Shown here in pieces: positions 8,393 to 17,355 of a stretch of DNA of 56,266 nucleotides. The notes beneath the pieces are model-generated. The model was not told the DNA's origin. It saw nothing but the letters and a program-made list of their open reading frames with translations, and did no database searches. The DNA comes from a virus. Within the stretch, counting starts at the first letter, position 1; the number at the start of each line of letters is the position of its first letter. The position numbers and the translations under genes were made by a program. The stretch is taken from positions 1-56,266 of the IMG/VR virus record IMGVR_UViG_3300046170_000364; one strand, 5' to 3'.

Positions 8393-8824
8393 TGACTACT
8401 AGACGCGAGCAAATCTTGGCACAGATCGCCACAACCGTTAGCCAGCACGGCTGGAGTTAATGGGAGGGTGTATCGGTCAGCGAGTGACCGGCAGCTGCCA
8501 GGGCCTGAGACGCCAATGATCGTGATCGAGCCCGTAAATGATGTCGCACAGCAGCAAACATCATTACCAAAACTTGACTGGACAATGCGGGTAAGAATAG
8601 TCGTAATCACAAGGTCAACAACTCCTTACACGGATGCGGATTCAGTGATTGAATCGATGCACTCAAAAATAATGGCTGACTTGACTGTTGGAGGATATGC
8701 AATTGATGTGCAGCCCGTGCTAACAAGCTTTGAGTTTCTTGATGCAGACCAACCTGCTGGGGTCTTTTCTAATGAGTACGACGTTAAATACAGAACAGCA
8801 TTAGCAGACCTTACTGTCTACTAA
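8392..8824 (+). CDS. tail terminator (gpU/DUF3168-like), frame-broken
   Basis: Begins MTTRREQILAQIATTVS at ATG 8392. An extra C (CC for C near 8442) creates a false stop at 8460. Past it the protein continues STAGVNGRVYRSASDRQLPGPETPMIVIEPVND and KLDWTMRVRIVVITR to 8824, about 143 residues in all. The order of elements (N-terminal helix, VYRS, central ExxND, DWTMxVxI strand) is that of tail-terminator proteins that cap the tail tube. Its position before the tail tube gene agrees. Confidence 0.65.
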
Positions 8825-8849
8825 GGTTTAAGCAGTTGCAAGGATTACG

Positions 8850-9086
8850 ATGAAAGACGAGTACAGCGGTCAAGGTGGGTCGTATCTTCTCGATCCAGAA
8901 ACCGGAAAACGCACTCTGATTCAGCGAACACTTCCCGCCGACCCCCAACAAGAAAATGGCACCACTTCTTCTACGGAAACGACTGATTCTGATCGAAACA
9001 GAGTCGAGCTACGGAGTCGATCCGACTCCAACAGGAACCGACGCGGTTTTGGTGAGAGATCTGAACATCACCCCACAGCAGAGTGA
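8850..9086 (+). CDS. small tail-region protein, unknown
   Basis: Begins MKDEYSGQGGSYLLDPETGKRTLIQRT, which I recognise as a small conserved protein found before the tail tube gene in related siphoviruses. After about 36 residues it becomes Ser/Arg-rich and overlaps the tail tube gene for 131 bases, so the real stop is probably near 8956 and an indel may have lengthened it. Function unknown. Confidence 0.5.
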   Translation: MKDEYSGQGGSYLLDPETGKRTLIQRTLPADPQQENGTTSSTETTDSDRNRVELRSRSDSNRNRRGFGERSEHHPTAE

Positions 9087-9894
9087 TGTTGTTAATCGTG
9101 ATCTGATTCGTCCTTATCTTGGAGCATCAGAGCAGCTTCTTGCCAACACTCGCGTTGAATGCACGTTCAGCGTTGAGCTAGCAGGATCTGGTACTGCTGG
9201 CACTGCTCCGCAGTACGGCAAGGCGCTTCAAGCTTGCGGCCTTAGTGAAACGGTGGCTGCTGGTACTAGCGTGACTTACGCACCAGTAAGTTCAAATTTC
9301 AGCTCAGTCACCATTCACTACAACATTGATGGCGTTCGTCACAAAGTGACCGGTGCTAGAGGAACATTCACTTTGAATGGATCTGTTGGAGAAATCCCTT
9401 CGATTGATTTTACTTTCACTGGGATCTATAACGCTCCTGACGATTCGGCACTGCCTAGCGTTACTTACGCAAACCAGGCAACACCGCTGATCTTTAAGAA
9501 CGGCAACACAGACACATTCTCCTTACTGTCTTACTCTGGCTGCTTGCAGTCAATCAGTCTAGACATCGGCAATTCTGTTGTTTACCGAGAGTTGATTGGT
9601 TGCACGAAGGAAGTGCTGATCACTGATCGCAGTGCAAGCGGTAGCGTGAGCCTTGAGATGATCTCGATTGCCACGAAGGACTACTTCACTGCTGCTTTGA
9701 CTGACAACACGCTTGGCGACTTGACGTTCCAGCATGGCACCACTGCTGGGAACATTGTTGATTTTTCGAGCAGTCAAATCGACATTGGTGATGTGAGCTA
9801 TGCCGACCAAGACGGCATTGCGATGCTGAACATCCCATACACCGCGATTCCCTCAACAGCAGGGAATGATGAGTTCAGCTTGGTGTACACTTGA
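8956..9894 (+). CDS. major tail tube protein
   Basis: 312 residues. The N-terminus LILIETESSYGVDPTPTGTDAVLV and the later VTGARGTFTLNGSVGEIPSIDFTFTGIY are typical of siphovirus tail tube subunits (gpV-like TTP family), which stack as hexameric rings around the DNA channel. It lies between the tail terminator and tail chaperones, as in lambda. A strong terminator follows at 9916, fitting a gene whose product is needed in large amounts. Confidence 0.82.
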   Translation: MAPLLLRKRLILIETESSYGVDPTPTGTDAVLVRDLNITPQQSDVVNRDLIRPYLGASEQLLANTRVECTFSVELAGSGTAGTAPQYGKALQACGLSETVAAGTSVTYAPVSSNFSSVTIHYNIDGVRHKVTGARGTFTLNGSVGEIPSIDFTFTGIYNAPDDSALPSVTYANQATPLIFKNGNTDTFSLLSYSGCLQSISLDIGNSVVYRELIGCTKEVLITDRSASGSVSLEMISIATKDYFTAALTDNTLGDLTFQHGTTAGNIVDFSSSQIDIGDVSYADQDGIAMLNIPYTAIPSTAGNDEFSLVYT

Positions 9895-9915
9895 TCTGAC
9901 GAGATGGGCTCCTGA

Positions 9916-9943
9916 GGCCGTGTTGGAGAGCACGGCCTTTTTT
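9916..9943 (+). terminator. rho-independent terminator after tail tube gene
   Basis: Perfect 7-bp stem GGCCGTG (9916-9922) and CACGGCC (9931-9937), 8-base loop, then six T. It separates abundant head/tube transcripts from the tail-tip genes. Confidence 0.8.
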
Positions 9944-9977
9944 ATTGCTGTAAGCTAATTGCAGTTAAATTTGCTCA

Positions 9978-10304
9978 ATGGCTTTCGTTCGCAAAAAGGT
10001 CAAAACTTTTAAATGGCCTGTAACCGTGGAAGAACCTGCTGACGGTGGGGTCTTTGATGACTCTAGTTTTGACGCAGTATTCAAAAGAGTTCCACGGTCT
10101 GAGTTCCAAAAGCTTGCGGATAAAGGCGATCTTGACTTGCTTAAAGCAGTGATGACTGGATGGGAAGGAATCGAGGATGAAGACGGCAAGCCGTTGCCGT
10201 TCTCCCAAGCAGCAATGAAAGAATTTGCTGATGACCCATATTGGATTCGTGGTGTCCTGAAGGCTTACACCGAAACGTTTGAAGGCGCGAAACTGGGAAA
10301 CTAA
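9978..10304 (+). CDS. tail assembly chaperone (gpG-like)
   Basis: 108 residues, acidic, WPVTVEEPADGG near the start and FADDPYWIRGVLKAYTETFEGAKLGN at the end. It lies just before the tape measure gene, where lambda has gene G. Most product would stop at TAA 10302. A fraction should slip at G-GGA-AAC (10295-10301) and continue into the T frame, giving a gpGT-like fusion. The two proteins hold the tape measure in a competent state during tube polymerisation. The family call rests on position, size, slippery site and the T-frame partner. Confidence 0.78.
   Translation: MAFVRKKVKTFKWPVTVEEPADGGVFDDSSFDAVFKRVPRSEFQKLADKGDLDLLKAVMTGWEGIEDEDGKPLPFSQAAMKEFADDPYWIRGVLKAYTETFEGAKLGN
10295..10301 (+). 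promoter_or_regulatory. programmed -1 frameshift heptamer
   Basis: GGGAAAC phased as G-GGA-AAC in the gpG frame, one codon before TAA. It fits X-XXY-YYZ exactly and differs from the lambda GGGAAAG site only in the last base. Slippage leads straight into CTA AAA GAT GCC, the open T-like frame. Confidence 0.75.
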
Positions 10305-10650
10305 AAGATGCCGTCAAGTATTGGGCGAATGGCGGCAAAAGAGTAGAGGACAAGAGTGCAGATGACGCTGCGGCATTTGGATTGAAGCCGCAGCGTCAGG
10401 CCGCTCCTGAAAGAGGAGCACTTTGAGGTATGGGAAGAAAACTGGGATGCGTTGATGATGTTCTTGCGGATGCAAACGCAATGGACCGTCACCGATGGGA
10501 GGTTACGTTGGATTGAAGTATGAGGTTTTGCTAGGTGCGTCAGGGCTGATGTCCCTTTATGATGTAAGAAATCCCCGTGAGATGCTGGAGAGCCTTCAAG
10601 TAATGGAAGCTGCTGCACTCTCTGAGCTGAACAAGAAAGATGGCAAGTAA
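10301..10650 (+). CDS. tail assembly chaperone extension (gpT/DUF1799-like)
   Basis: Read by -1 slippage from gpG. It encodes LKDAVKYWANGG...DAAAFGLKPQR, then EVWEENWDALMMFLRMQTQW, then GGYVGLKYEVLLGASGL and ESLQVMEAAALSELNKKDGK. This is the DUF1799 pattern (VWxENWxxxxxF, TQW, GxVGLxY, QxMExxAL). Two one-base insertions, near 10412 (AAA) and 10494, break the frame as written; the end at 10648-10650 overlaps the tape measure ATG. It has no start of its own. Confidence 0.7.
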
Positions 10651-10900
10651 GACTGTTTCGCCTGTTGATATTGTACTTAAAGTAAGTGGCAGCGAAAAGC
10701 TGCAAAAATTAAACAGCTCGTTTCGCGATCTATCAAAGCAGCTCAACAAGCTTTCAGCCGGAGACCTTCAGAAGGCAACTGATGATGTACGAAAGTTTGC
10801 TGCAGAGGCCGGTAATAGCGAAGCAACAATAAAAGGTCAGATCAAGGCGTTTGAAGGCTTGCGCGAACAAGGCCGCTATGGGCGGCAAGGTTTACCGTGA
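10640..10900 (+). CDS. tape measure protein, segment 1
   Basis: Start of the tail length-determining protein (MASKTVSPVDIVLKVSGSEKLQKLNSSFRDLSKQLNKL). It forms a helical coiled coil. True coding runs to about 10872, where an extra G (AAGG for AAG) shifts the frame. ATG 10640 overlaps the end of the T frame by eleven bases, so translation is coupled. The complete tape measure spans 10640-16502, about 1,950 residues, which would predict a long flexible tail. Confidence 0.8.
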   Translation: MASKTVSPVDIVLKVSGSEKLQKLNSSFRDLSKQLNKLSAGDLQKATDDVRKFAAEAGNSEATIKGQIKAFEGLREQGRYGRQGLP

Positions 10901-13763
10901 GCTTGGGAAAGGTATTGTCGATCTCAAGGCTTCACTGGACGGGCTTGGTGCGAAATCACAGGCTCAGGCGAAGCGACTTGCGGAGATTGGCACAAGTGCT
11001 AAATCCTCTGTCTCTCAAATAAAAGACGCCACTGAAAAGCTAAAGCTTCTTTCAAAAGAAGCCAGGACAGGCTCTGACGCATTTGCTCGGCTGAAGGGCA
11101 ACATTGTGGACATGGGGGAAGCGCTAGAACTAGCAGAAGCCAAGGCTAAAAAGCAAAAAGAAATATCTAACTTGCTCAATGGCACGTTACGCAAAAGTTC
11201 AACCCTTATTGGCTTGCAAGCCAAGGCTTACAGAGAAAGGATTGCCGTAACAGAAAAAGAAATTCAATCTATTGATTTACTGTCAAGTAAAGAGAGGTCT
11301 ACAGCAGCAAATACAGAGAAAAGGATTCGTCTGGAAGAGAAGCTTCAAGGGCAGCTTCTTAAGGTCGCTCAGACTGGATACCTTGAGTTTGTTGCGTCTA
11401 GTCGTAGTGAGACTATTAAGCTAGCGGAGGCTTTTAGCAACACAGACAAAAGCATTGCGTCCTTTGGAGTAAGACTAAAAGCTCTTGATCAAGATTTTGG
11501 TAAACTTCCAAACACTACAGCAGGACTTAACCAAAAGCTAGCAGAGCTAAAAATTGAGCTTAACAATACTGTCAGATCAAGCTCTGACTACACCCGTGTT
11601 TCCAATGAAATTATTGGTATTCAGAAAGAGCTTTCTAAAGAGACAGGTGAAAGTGCGCAAGCGTTTGAAAGGCTGAACAGAGCGCAAGAAGGAGCCGAGC
11701 GTAGAGCCGCCAAGTTTGCAGGCGTAGGCGAATATGTCGCTGGATTGTCCAGTTTAGGGGCTGGGACCGCTACGCGCCGTCCTGAGGACTATGCGACAAG
11801 CACTCGCCGTGGAGAACCGCTTGTAGGACAAATGCGCTCTAGGGAGGGCTTTCCGCAAGCCTATAGAGATCCCGACTCTAAGGGAGCAATGATTTCGCCT
11901 GGTTCTGGTACTAGGCAGTCTAAGCGTTTGTTTGATCAGACATACAAAACGAAAGAAGAAACTCAAAAACTAGCTGCTGAACAAAAAAACCTAGAAACTG
12001 TTTTTGATTCAGTAATTGATTCCTATCGGCAAGGATTGGGAAAAATTCAGCAACAGCAGCAAAAACGTCATGACGATTTAATGTCGCAGGTTGCAGAAGA
12101 GGATGCAGCCCAGCAAGAGTCTTTTAATGAGCAAGTTAAAAGAGAAGAAAACGCTTTTCAGCAAGAGCTGAAACGGCGCGACATTTTGCTGCAAGCGCGA
12201 AAGTCAGCTGAATCTGCGTTAGGTCTTGGCGGTAGAGACGACATCTCGTCTCTGTATCAGGGAATCATTGGGCTTTCTACCGCTGACATCAGGCGTCAGC
12301 AGCAGATGATGGGCAAGTCCGCTACCGATGTTTTTAATGACATTGCTACGGGGTTTAGCAAAGGCGGTCAGGCCGTTGACCTTAAGGGCAAGAGCACCGA
12401 CATTGGCGACAGCATTGCCGAAGGCGTTTCAAAAGGCGCTTCGAGTTCAAGCGAAATAAGCAAAGGTGCCAAAAGCTTTGCGGAAAAACTGATCAATGCT
12501 TATAAAGCTGCTTTTGGCATCAAGAGTCCATCTAAGCGTACTGAACAAAAAATTGGCATCCCTCTAGGGCTGGGCATTATTCGCGGCCTTTTGTCTGCTC
12601 TCAAGTCTGGGAAAAAAGAGATTCAGCGAGAGATTGAATCAATTGCAGATCCTGTTATCAACAAGTCTCGCCAACCGCGTCGCTTGATTGGGACTGTAAA
12701 TCAACCAATAGCAACATTTACGGGTTATGGCACCAAGTCTCGGCCTGCTGATCGAAGCTACCGACCGCTGGGGAAATCTCCTGTAAATCTTGACTCAGAA
12801 ATTGATCGAATGTTTGATCGGTTTAGGGCAAGCATAGCTGCGCTGACTACTGACGCAGAAATTTACTACAACCTCTTGCAGAGGCTTCCTACTTCTCGAA
12901 TCACGACAACCCTGGCAGACTTAGCAAACAAAAGGTCTACGGCATTACAGGTCAGTGGGTTCATGGAGACCCAGCGACAAATTGGACCTGGAGATCTTGA
13001 ACGCGAAATTGCATCCAGCGTTGCTGGGTACATGAAAGAGCTTCGTGCGCCAAATCCATGGGTCGGAATAGCCGGTGATTACAAAACATTCATAAATTCA
13101 GTTTCTACAGAAACACGCCGCTTAAGAAGCGATATTCCTGCGCTTCCCCCGTCGAAAGTGGCAGGCTTGCTGCCTCCGGCGGCTGGCTTGACACCCGCGC
13201 AGCAAGCGCGAGCCTCCGCTGCTTATAGCAGGTCTGATGAAAGGTCCAGGCGTGTATTTGAAGAAGATGCTTTGCGGGGGAGCGGACAGCCGCGTTCTCT
13301 TTCCAGCGGAGCAGGAGGCCGTGGCGGCGGCCCTGCGAAAAACGCTACCGCAAGTGCAGGTGACAGTTTCAAGGAATTAAATACAACCCTTCGTAAATTT
13401 GGCCGACTTAGCGATAGAAGTACAGCAGACGTTCGTGAGCTGGGGGCGAGTCTTGGGATGCTTGGCGAAACGCTTTCACCCCTTGATGCTGATTTCAAGA
13501 AAGTCAACAGAGCTATTGCCGATCAAACAGGATTGATTGAAAAGGAGCTTCAAAAACGCAGTCGCACTCGCCGCAGGTTTTCACCCGGCAAGGCCGCCCA
13601 GGTCGCTGGTGCAACGATCTCCGGTGGTATTTTCGGTGGACCTGAAGGGTTCCTGGGTGGCGCAATTGGTGGCGCAGTTGGTGGTGTTGGCGGGTTCTTT
13701 TGCTGGTGCTGCACTTGGCGCTCAGGTAGGACAGCTCAGGCAGCAGCTTGGTGGGTTTGCTGA
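10851..13763 (+). CDS. tape measure protein, segment 2
   Basis: Large middle part, true from about 10873 (AAMGGKVYRELGKGIVDLKAS) to about 13690. Mostly heptad-type coiled coil with glutamine-rich stretches (KIQQQQQKRHDDL), a short conserved SAYKAAFGIKSPSKR-type motif (YKAAFGIKSPSKRTEQKIGIPLGLGI), and a glycine-rich GGIFGGPEGFLGGAIGGAVGG near the end. The GIKSPSKxxxxIG motif is common in long tape measures. An extra G (GGG for GG near 13694) breaks the frame. Confidence 0.8.
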   Translation: MKACANKAAMGGKVYRELGKGIVDLKASLDGLGAKSQAQAKRLAEIGTSAKSSVSQIKDATEKLKLLSKEARTGSDAFARLKGNIVDMGEALELAEAKAKKQKEISNLLNGTLRKSSTLIGLQAKAYRERIAVTEKEIQSIDLLSSKERSTAANTEKRIRLEEKLQGQLLKVAQTGYLEFVASSRSETIKLAEAFSNTDKSIASFGVRLKALDQDFGKLPNTTAGLNQKLAELKIELNNTVRSSSDYTRVSNEIIGIQKELSKETGESAQAFERLNRAQEGAERRAAKFAGVGEYVAGLSSLGAGTATRRPEDYATSTRRGEPLVGQMRSREGFPQAYRDPDSKGAMISPGSGTRQSKRLFDQTYKTKEETQKLAAEQKNLETVFDSVIDSYRQGLGKIQQQQQKRHDDLMSQVAEEDAAQQESFNEQVKREENAFQQELKRRDILLQARKSAESALGLGGRDDISSLYQGIIGLSTADIRRQQQMMGKSATDVFNDIATGFSKGGQAVDLKGKSTDIGDSIAEGVSKGASSSSEISKGAKSFAEKLINAYKAAFGIKSPSKRTEQKIGIPLGLGIIRGLLSALKSGKKEIQREIESIADPVINKSRQPRRLIGTVNQPIATFTGYGTKSRPADRSYRPLGKSPVNLDSEIDRMFDRFRASIAALTTDAEIYYNLLQRLPTSRITTTLADLANKRSTALQVSGFMETQRQIGPGDLEREIASSVAGYMKELRAPNPWVGIAGDYKTFINSVSTETRRLRSDIPALPPSKVAGLLPPAAGLTPAQQARASAAYSRSDERSRRVFEEDALRGSGQPRSLSSGAGGRGGGPAKNATASAGDSFKELNTTLRKFGRLSDRSTADVRELGASLGMLGETLSPLDADFKKVNRAIADQTGLIEKELQKRSRTRRRFSPGKAAQVAGATISGGIFGGPEGFLGGAIGGAVGGVGGFFCWCCTWRSGRTAQAAAWWVC

Positions 13764-15906
13764 GTATGCGGCGAGCATTGAGAAACTCAAAATTGCGTTG
13801 AATGGTATTGCAGGTGACGCAAGTAATTACAACCGAGCACTGCAAGCCGCTGCTGATGTCACAAAAGAATTAAATATTCCACAAGAAGTTGCTATCAGAG
13901 GCATCACTCGACTTACAGCAGCAGTAAAAGGTGCTGGTGGTGGCATTGCTGATGCAGAGCTTGCGTTCAAGAACATCAACTCTGCAATTATTGCTACGGG
14001 TGGCGGTGCAGAGCAGGTTGAAGGAGCCGTAACTGCGCTCGTTCAGATTTTCTCGAAGGGCAAAGTCAGCGCAGAAGAGATCAATCAAATTGCAGAAAGA
14101 CTGCCTGGCACATTTAACAAAATTGCTGAAGCGTCAGGTAGGACCGGCCCAGAGCTGACAAAAGCCTTGCAAAAAGGCGAGGTGGGGCTGAATGACCTGA
14201 TGAAGTTCTTGGTTCAACTGGGTGGTGAATACGGTGAATTGGCGGAAAAGATTGCCGGGTCTTCCGAGTCAGCTGGAGCAAGGTTGACGGTTGCGTATAA
14301 CAAGATGCGGATTGAAATAGGCAAAGCACTTCAGCCGATTGGCGCTGAGTTTCAAGAGGCGTTTACTGATTTTGTTGAAAACATTACCCCTACGCTTGTC
14401 GCGACACTTCCTAAACTTGGTGCAATTTTCCTAGAAGTGGCGAAAAACCTAGACGTATTGGCGGCAGCTGCTACTGCGGCAGGATTGGCTATGGGCATAA
14501 TCGCAGCAAAAGCTGCTGTGATAAAAGCAAAAGGGATTATTGCATTGTTCAAGGGCATTGCTGCTTCTGCCACTGCTGCAGGAGTAGCGGTAAAAGGCTT
14601 GTCAGCTGCCGTGCTTCTTAATCCTTGGGTTCTTCTTGCAGCAGGGGTGACAGCTGCGACTGTTGGCGTAGTGAAATACTACCAAGGGCAGAAAGAGCTA
14701 AACGAGCTTCTGGATGAAGGGAAGGGCAGCACTGAAACAATTAAGGCAAAAATGCAAGAATATAGAGATGAGATAACGAAAGCTACTGCCAAGCTAAAAG
14801 GCATAAACGGTGAACAAAAAGCCACGGGTCGTCAGGCGAACGCCTTGAAAACCAAGATAGCAGAACTCAGAAGCGAACTTAATCGACTGGACGGAACTTA
14901 TAAGATCAGGATTAAATTTGAATCAAAAGGCTTTAAGTTTGACGACAAAAACGAGATGGTGGAGTTTACCTCTGGAGGTATAGTCTACGGCGGACCGAAA
15001 GGCGCTAGGGCTAAGGCTTTGCGAAGAGTGGACGGGACTCCCCTTGAAGGCTTAACCGACTACGGTTCTCCTGGCGATGAAGATGACAAAGGCAAAGATA
15101 AGGGCATTGGCAAGGTCAGGAAGTCTCAGCTGCCTCAACTCCAAGACAAGTACGACTCGCTGATTCGATCCGGCCCACTGGCGGACATTCAAAGATTTCA
15201 GATCGCAAATTCACTTGCCCTAGTTCGAGCACAAAAAGATAACAATACAGAGCTGGTTTACACAATAAAAAATAACGCTATAAATCTTGACTTCGGGGAG
15301 AAAGAGCTTGAACTAAAAAACAAATACCTAGATGCTATGAATGCTGCGAACAAAACGGAGGATATTGCAGAACGTCAATTGCAAGAAAGAATTGCAGAAT
15401 TGGAGCGAGACCTTGGTCTTGAAAAGCTTATTGTTTCGGCAAATGGTCAGCTACTAGCCCTTAAGCAAGACCAAGCTATTGCATCGGAAATAATCGCCAA
15501 AGCGTCCGAAGACGAGTTGTTTAACTTACGCGATCAGCTTGGCTTGGTGACAAACGAGCAGAGAATTGAAAGATTCAGGCAGTCAAGGATAGACGCAGGG
15601 GATCCAAACGCTGAACAGCAAACTGATCTGTTCCGCCAAACAATAGATCCAACGTTGACGGAAGGGTTGAGCCAAAACATTCGCAGTTTGAAAAAAGAAC
15701 TGGAAGATCTAGTAAATCCAATCAATCAAATCACTGGCGCAGCAAACGCTATTGGCAGTGCATTCTCTCAGTCGTTTACGGATGCAATCAGTGGATCCAA
15801 AAGCGCAAAAGAAGCATTGGCTGATTTCTTTCAAGAGTGTTGGCAGTTATTTCTTGGATATGGCGGGGCAGATTATTGCGAAGATGGTGACAATAGGCGA
15901 TTTTAA
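13537..15906 (+). CDS. tape measure protein, segment 3
   Basis: True coding starts near 13695 (SFAGAALGAQVGQLRQQ) and runs to about 15833. It contains the classical tape measure domain: EKLKIALNGIAGDASNYNRAL, VEGAVTALVQIFSKGKVSAEEINQIAERLPG, GARLTVAYNKMRIEIGKALQPIG. Hydrophobic Ala-rich segments follow (about 14455-14660), likely the membrane-active part used in DNA ejection. Two more inserted bases (AA near 15833, GG near 15897) end this frame. Confidence 0.82.
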   Translation: MKRSFKNAVALAAGFHPARPPRSLVQRSPVVFSVDLKGSWVAQLVAQLVVLAGSFAGAALGAQVGQLRQQLGGFAEYAASIEKLKIALNGIAGDASNYNRALQAAADVTKELNIPQEVAIRGITRLTAAVKGAGGGIADAELAFKNINSAIIATGGGAEQVEGAVTALVQIFSKGKVSAEEINQIAERLPGTFNKIAEASGRTGPELTKALQKGEVGLNDLMKFLVQLGGEYGELAEKIAGSSESAGARLTVAYNKMRIEIGKALQPIGAEFQEAFTDFVENITPTLVATLPKLGAIFLEVAKNLDVLAAAATAAGLAMGIIAAKAAVIKAKGIIALFKGIAASATAAGVAVKGLSAAVLLNPWVLLAAGVTAATVGVVKYYQGQKELNELLDEGKGSTETIKAKMQEYRDEITKATAKLKGINGEQKATGRQANALKTKIAELRSELNRLDGTYKIRIKFESKGFKFDDKNEMVEFTSGGIVYGGPKGARAKALRRVDGTPLEGLTDYGSPGDEDDKGKDKGIGKVRKSQLPQLQDKYDSLIRSGPLADIQRFQIANSLALVRAQKDNNTELVYTIKNNAINLDFGEKELELKNKYLDAMNAANKTEDIAERQLQERIAELERDLGLEKLIVSANGQLLALKQDQAIASEIIAKASEDELFNLRDQLGLVTNEQRIERFRQSRIDAGDPNAEQQTDLFRQTIDPTLTEGLSQNIRSLKKELEDLVNPINQITGAANAIGSAFSQSFTDAISGSKSAKEALADFFQECWQLFLGYGGADYCEDGDNRRF

Positions 15907-15920
15907 ATACTGCTGTTAAG

Positions 15921-16502
15921 TTGCTGCCTGGTGGTGGTGGATTCAACCTTGAGAGCACATCGCTAGGAGCAGGTGGTGGTGAAGTTGGCGGGATCGGAAC
16001 TTTAGGGCCAAACTTCGGCATCGCTCAACGCGCCGCAGGCGGCCCAGTTAGCGCAAACGAGCCCTACATCGTGGGCGAACGTGGAATGGAGCTTTTTGTT
16101 CCTTTCCAACAAGGCACTATCATTTCAAACGAAGACCTAGAAGCGCAGATGCGCGATACTCGTTCTGCAGATGTGGCATTTTCTAGCGGTAATAGGTTCC
16201 AACGTGGGGGTGACTTAAGTGTCAGTAACAGCTTCCAACAATTGCAATCAGTAAGTCTGCCGTTTACGCGCAATGCCGAGCAGTCATCAATGGTTGCAGC
16301 CGAACGCGAAACAGCACAAGCAATAAACAACCCCGCACCACTTAACGTACGCTTTGAGTCACAGGTAATAAATGGCGTTGAATACGTTACGACAGAACAG
16401 CATCGTCAGGGCATGGCTCAGGCGGCTGAACGCGGCAGATCGCTGACACTCTCGGCTTTACAAGGTAGTGTTAAAACAAGGAAAAAAGTAGGACTTAGCT
16501 AA
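15921..16502 (+). CDS. tape measure protein, segment 4
   Basis: C-terminus of the tape measure. The link from segment 3, with two bases removed, reads SVGSYFLDMAGQIIAKMVTIAILNTAVKLLPGG. The end carries the usual AAGGPVSANEPYIVGERGMELFVPFQQGTII signature of tape measure C-termini. The stop TAA (16500-16502) overlaps the next ATG at 16502. Confidence 0.8.
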   Translation: MLPGGGGFNLESTSLGAGGGEVGGIGTLGPNFGIAQRAAGGPVSANEPYIVGERGMELFVPFQQGTIISNEDLEAQMRDTRSADVAFSSGNRFQRGGDLSVSNSFQQLQSVSLPFTRNAEQSSMVAAERETAQAINNPAPLNVRFESQVINGVEYVTTEQHRQGMAQAAERGRSLTLSALQGSVKTRKKVGLS

Positions 16503-16975
16503 TGAGCGCATTTGCCTTCGTCAACTATGCACGGTTTATGCAGGACTCGTCCACACCAACCGTTTACGCCTATCAAAATTTTTCAGTCAATTTAACAAGA
16601 ACTTACAGCGGAGTCACATATAGCTTTCTGCCCTTTGCTGTTTCGACTGGTGCAGGCAGTAAGGGCGGCGACCGATCCGAAGCAGTGCTAGGCGCTGCCA
16701 CTAACGAAATCAGCGTAAACATTTTTGCAGAAGCCGTTCAAAGCCGATGGTTGTTGGATCTAAAAACGGTCAGCCTCGATGTGACGAATTTTAGTGATGT
16801 TGCACTGATTCGATCTGAGCTATGGCGTGTCGCGAGTTACGACATGGATACAGAGAAAGTGATGCTAAAACTAACGTCACCGCTGGATGCCGTTGCATCT
16901 GACGTTCCAAGGCGCGTTTTGAATACCAAAATCGTTGGGGCGTTACCAACATCTGGTTCATTGGTGGTTAGCTGA
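16502..16975 (+). CDS. minor tail protein (gpL-position)
   Basis: 157 residues directly after the tape measure and before an NlpC/P60-like protein, where lambda has M/L. Beta-rich, with FVNYARFMQDSS near the start, a GAGSKGGDRSEAVLGAATNEISVNIF segment and a LIRSELWRVASYDMDTEKVMLKLTSPLD strand pair typical of tail-tip hub proteins. The family assignment is by position and style rather than a catalytic motif. It overlaps its neighbours by TAATG and TGATG. Confidence 0.65.
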   Translation: MSAFAFVNYARFMQDSSTPTVYAYQNFSVNLTRTYSGVTYSFLPFAVSTGAGSKGGDRSEAVLGAATNEISVNIFAEAVQSRWLLDLKTVSLDVTNFSDVALIRSELWRVASYDMDTEKVMLKLTSPLDAVASDVPRRVLNTKIVGALPTSGSLVVS

Positions 16976-17355
16976 TGATTGACTGGAAGCCGTGGGTCGG
17001 CCTGCCTCATGCATTCGGTGAGCATCCACAGCATGGCTTGGGCGCTGATTGCGTCGTCATGGTCTGGGCGATATTGGATTCCGTTGGCGTTTATCATCCG
17101 CCGTTTGATTACAAGTGGATGGAATTAGCAACTGCAGGTAAATGGGAAGAATTGCAGGCGCTATGGAATGAAGCAACGGAGGTATTGCCAGAAATGGAAG
17201 AGCATGCAGTCTGCATGTTTGAAAATGGCGCAAGCGGTCTTGGTGTCGGTATCGTAGTAGAGAACGGCGTTTTAGTTGTCCATCACAAGCGTGGCGTGTG
17301 CTGGTTGCCGCCACGAGCCATGCGAGAATCTCAGTATCGTCGATTTGTGAAATGA
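16975..17355 (+). CDS. tail-tip NlpC/P60-like peptidase (gpK-like)
   Basis: 126 residues. WVGLPHAFG...GLGADCVVMVWAILDSVG carries the likely nucleophile Cys in the GxDC context of NlpC/P60 hydrolases, and VVHHKRGVCWLPP supplies the His. In phage tails this domain cuts the peptide stem of peptidoglycan during DNA entry. Its place between the L-like and J-like genes agrees. It ends with ATGA overlapping the start of the J-like gene at 17352. Confidence 0.78.
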   Translation: MIDWKPWVGLPHAFGEHPQHGLGADCVVMVWAILDSVGVYHPPFDYKWMELATAGKWEELQALWNEATEVLPEMEEHAVCMFENGASGLGVGIVVENGVLVVHHKRGVCWLPPRAMRESQYRRFVK

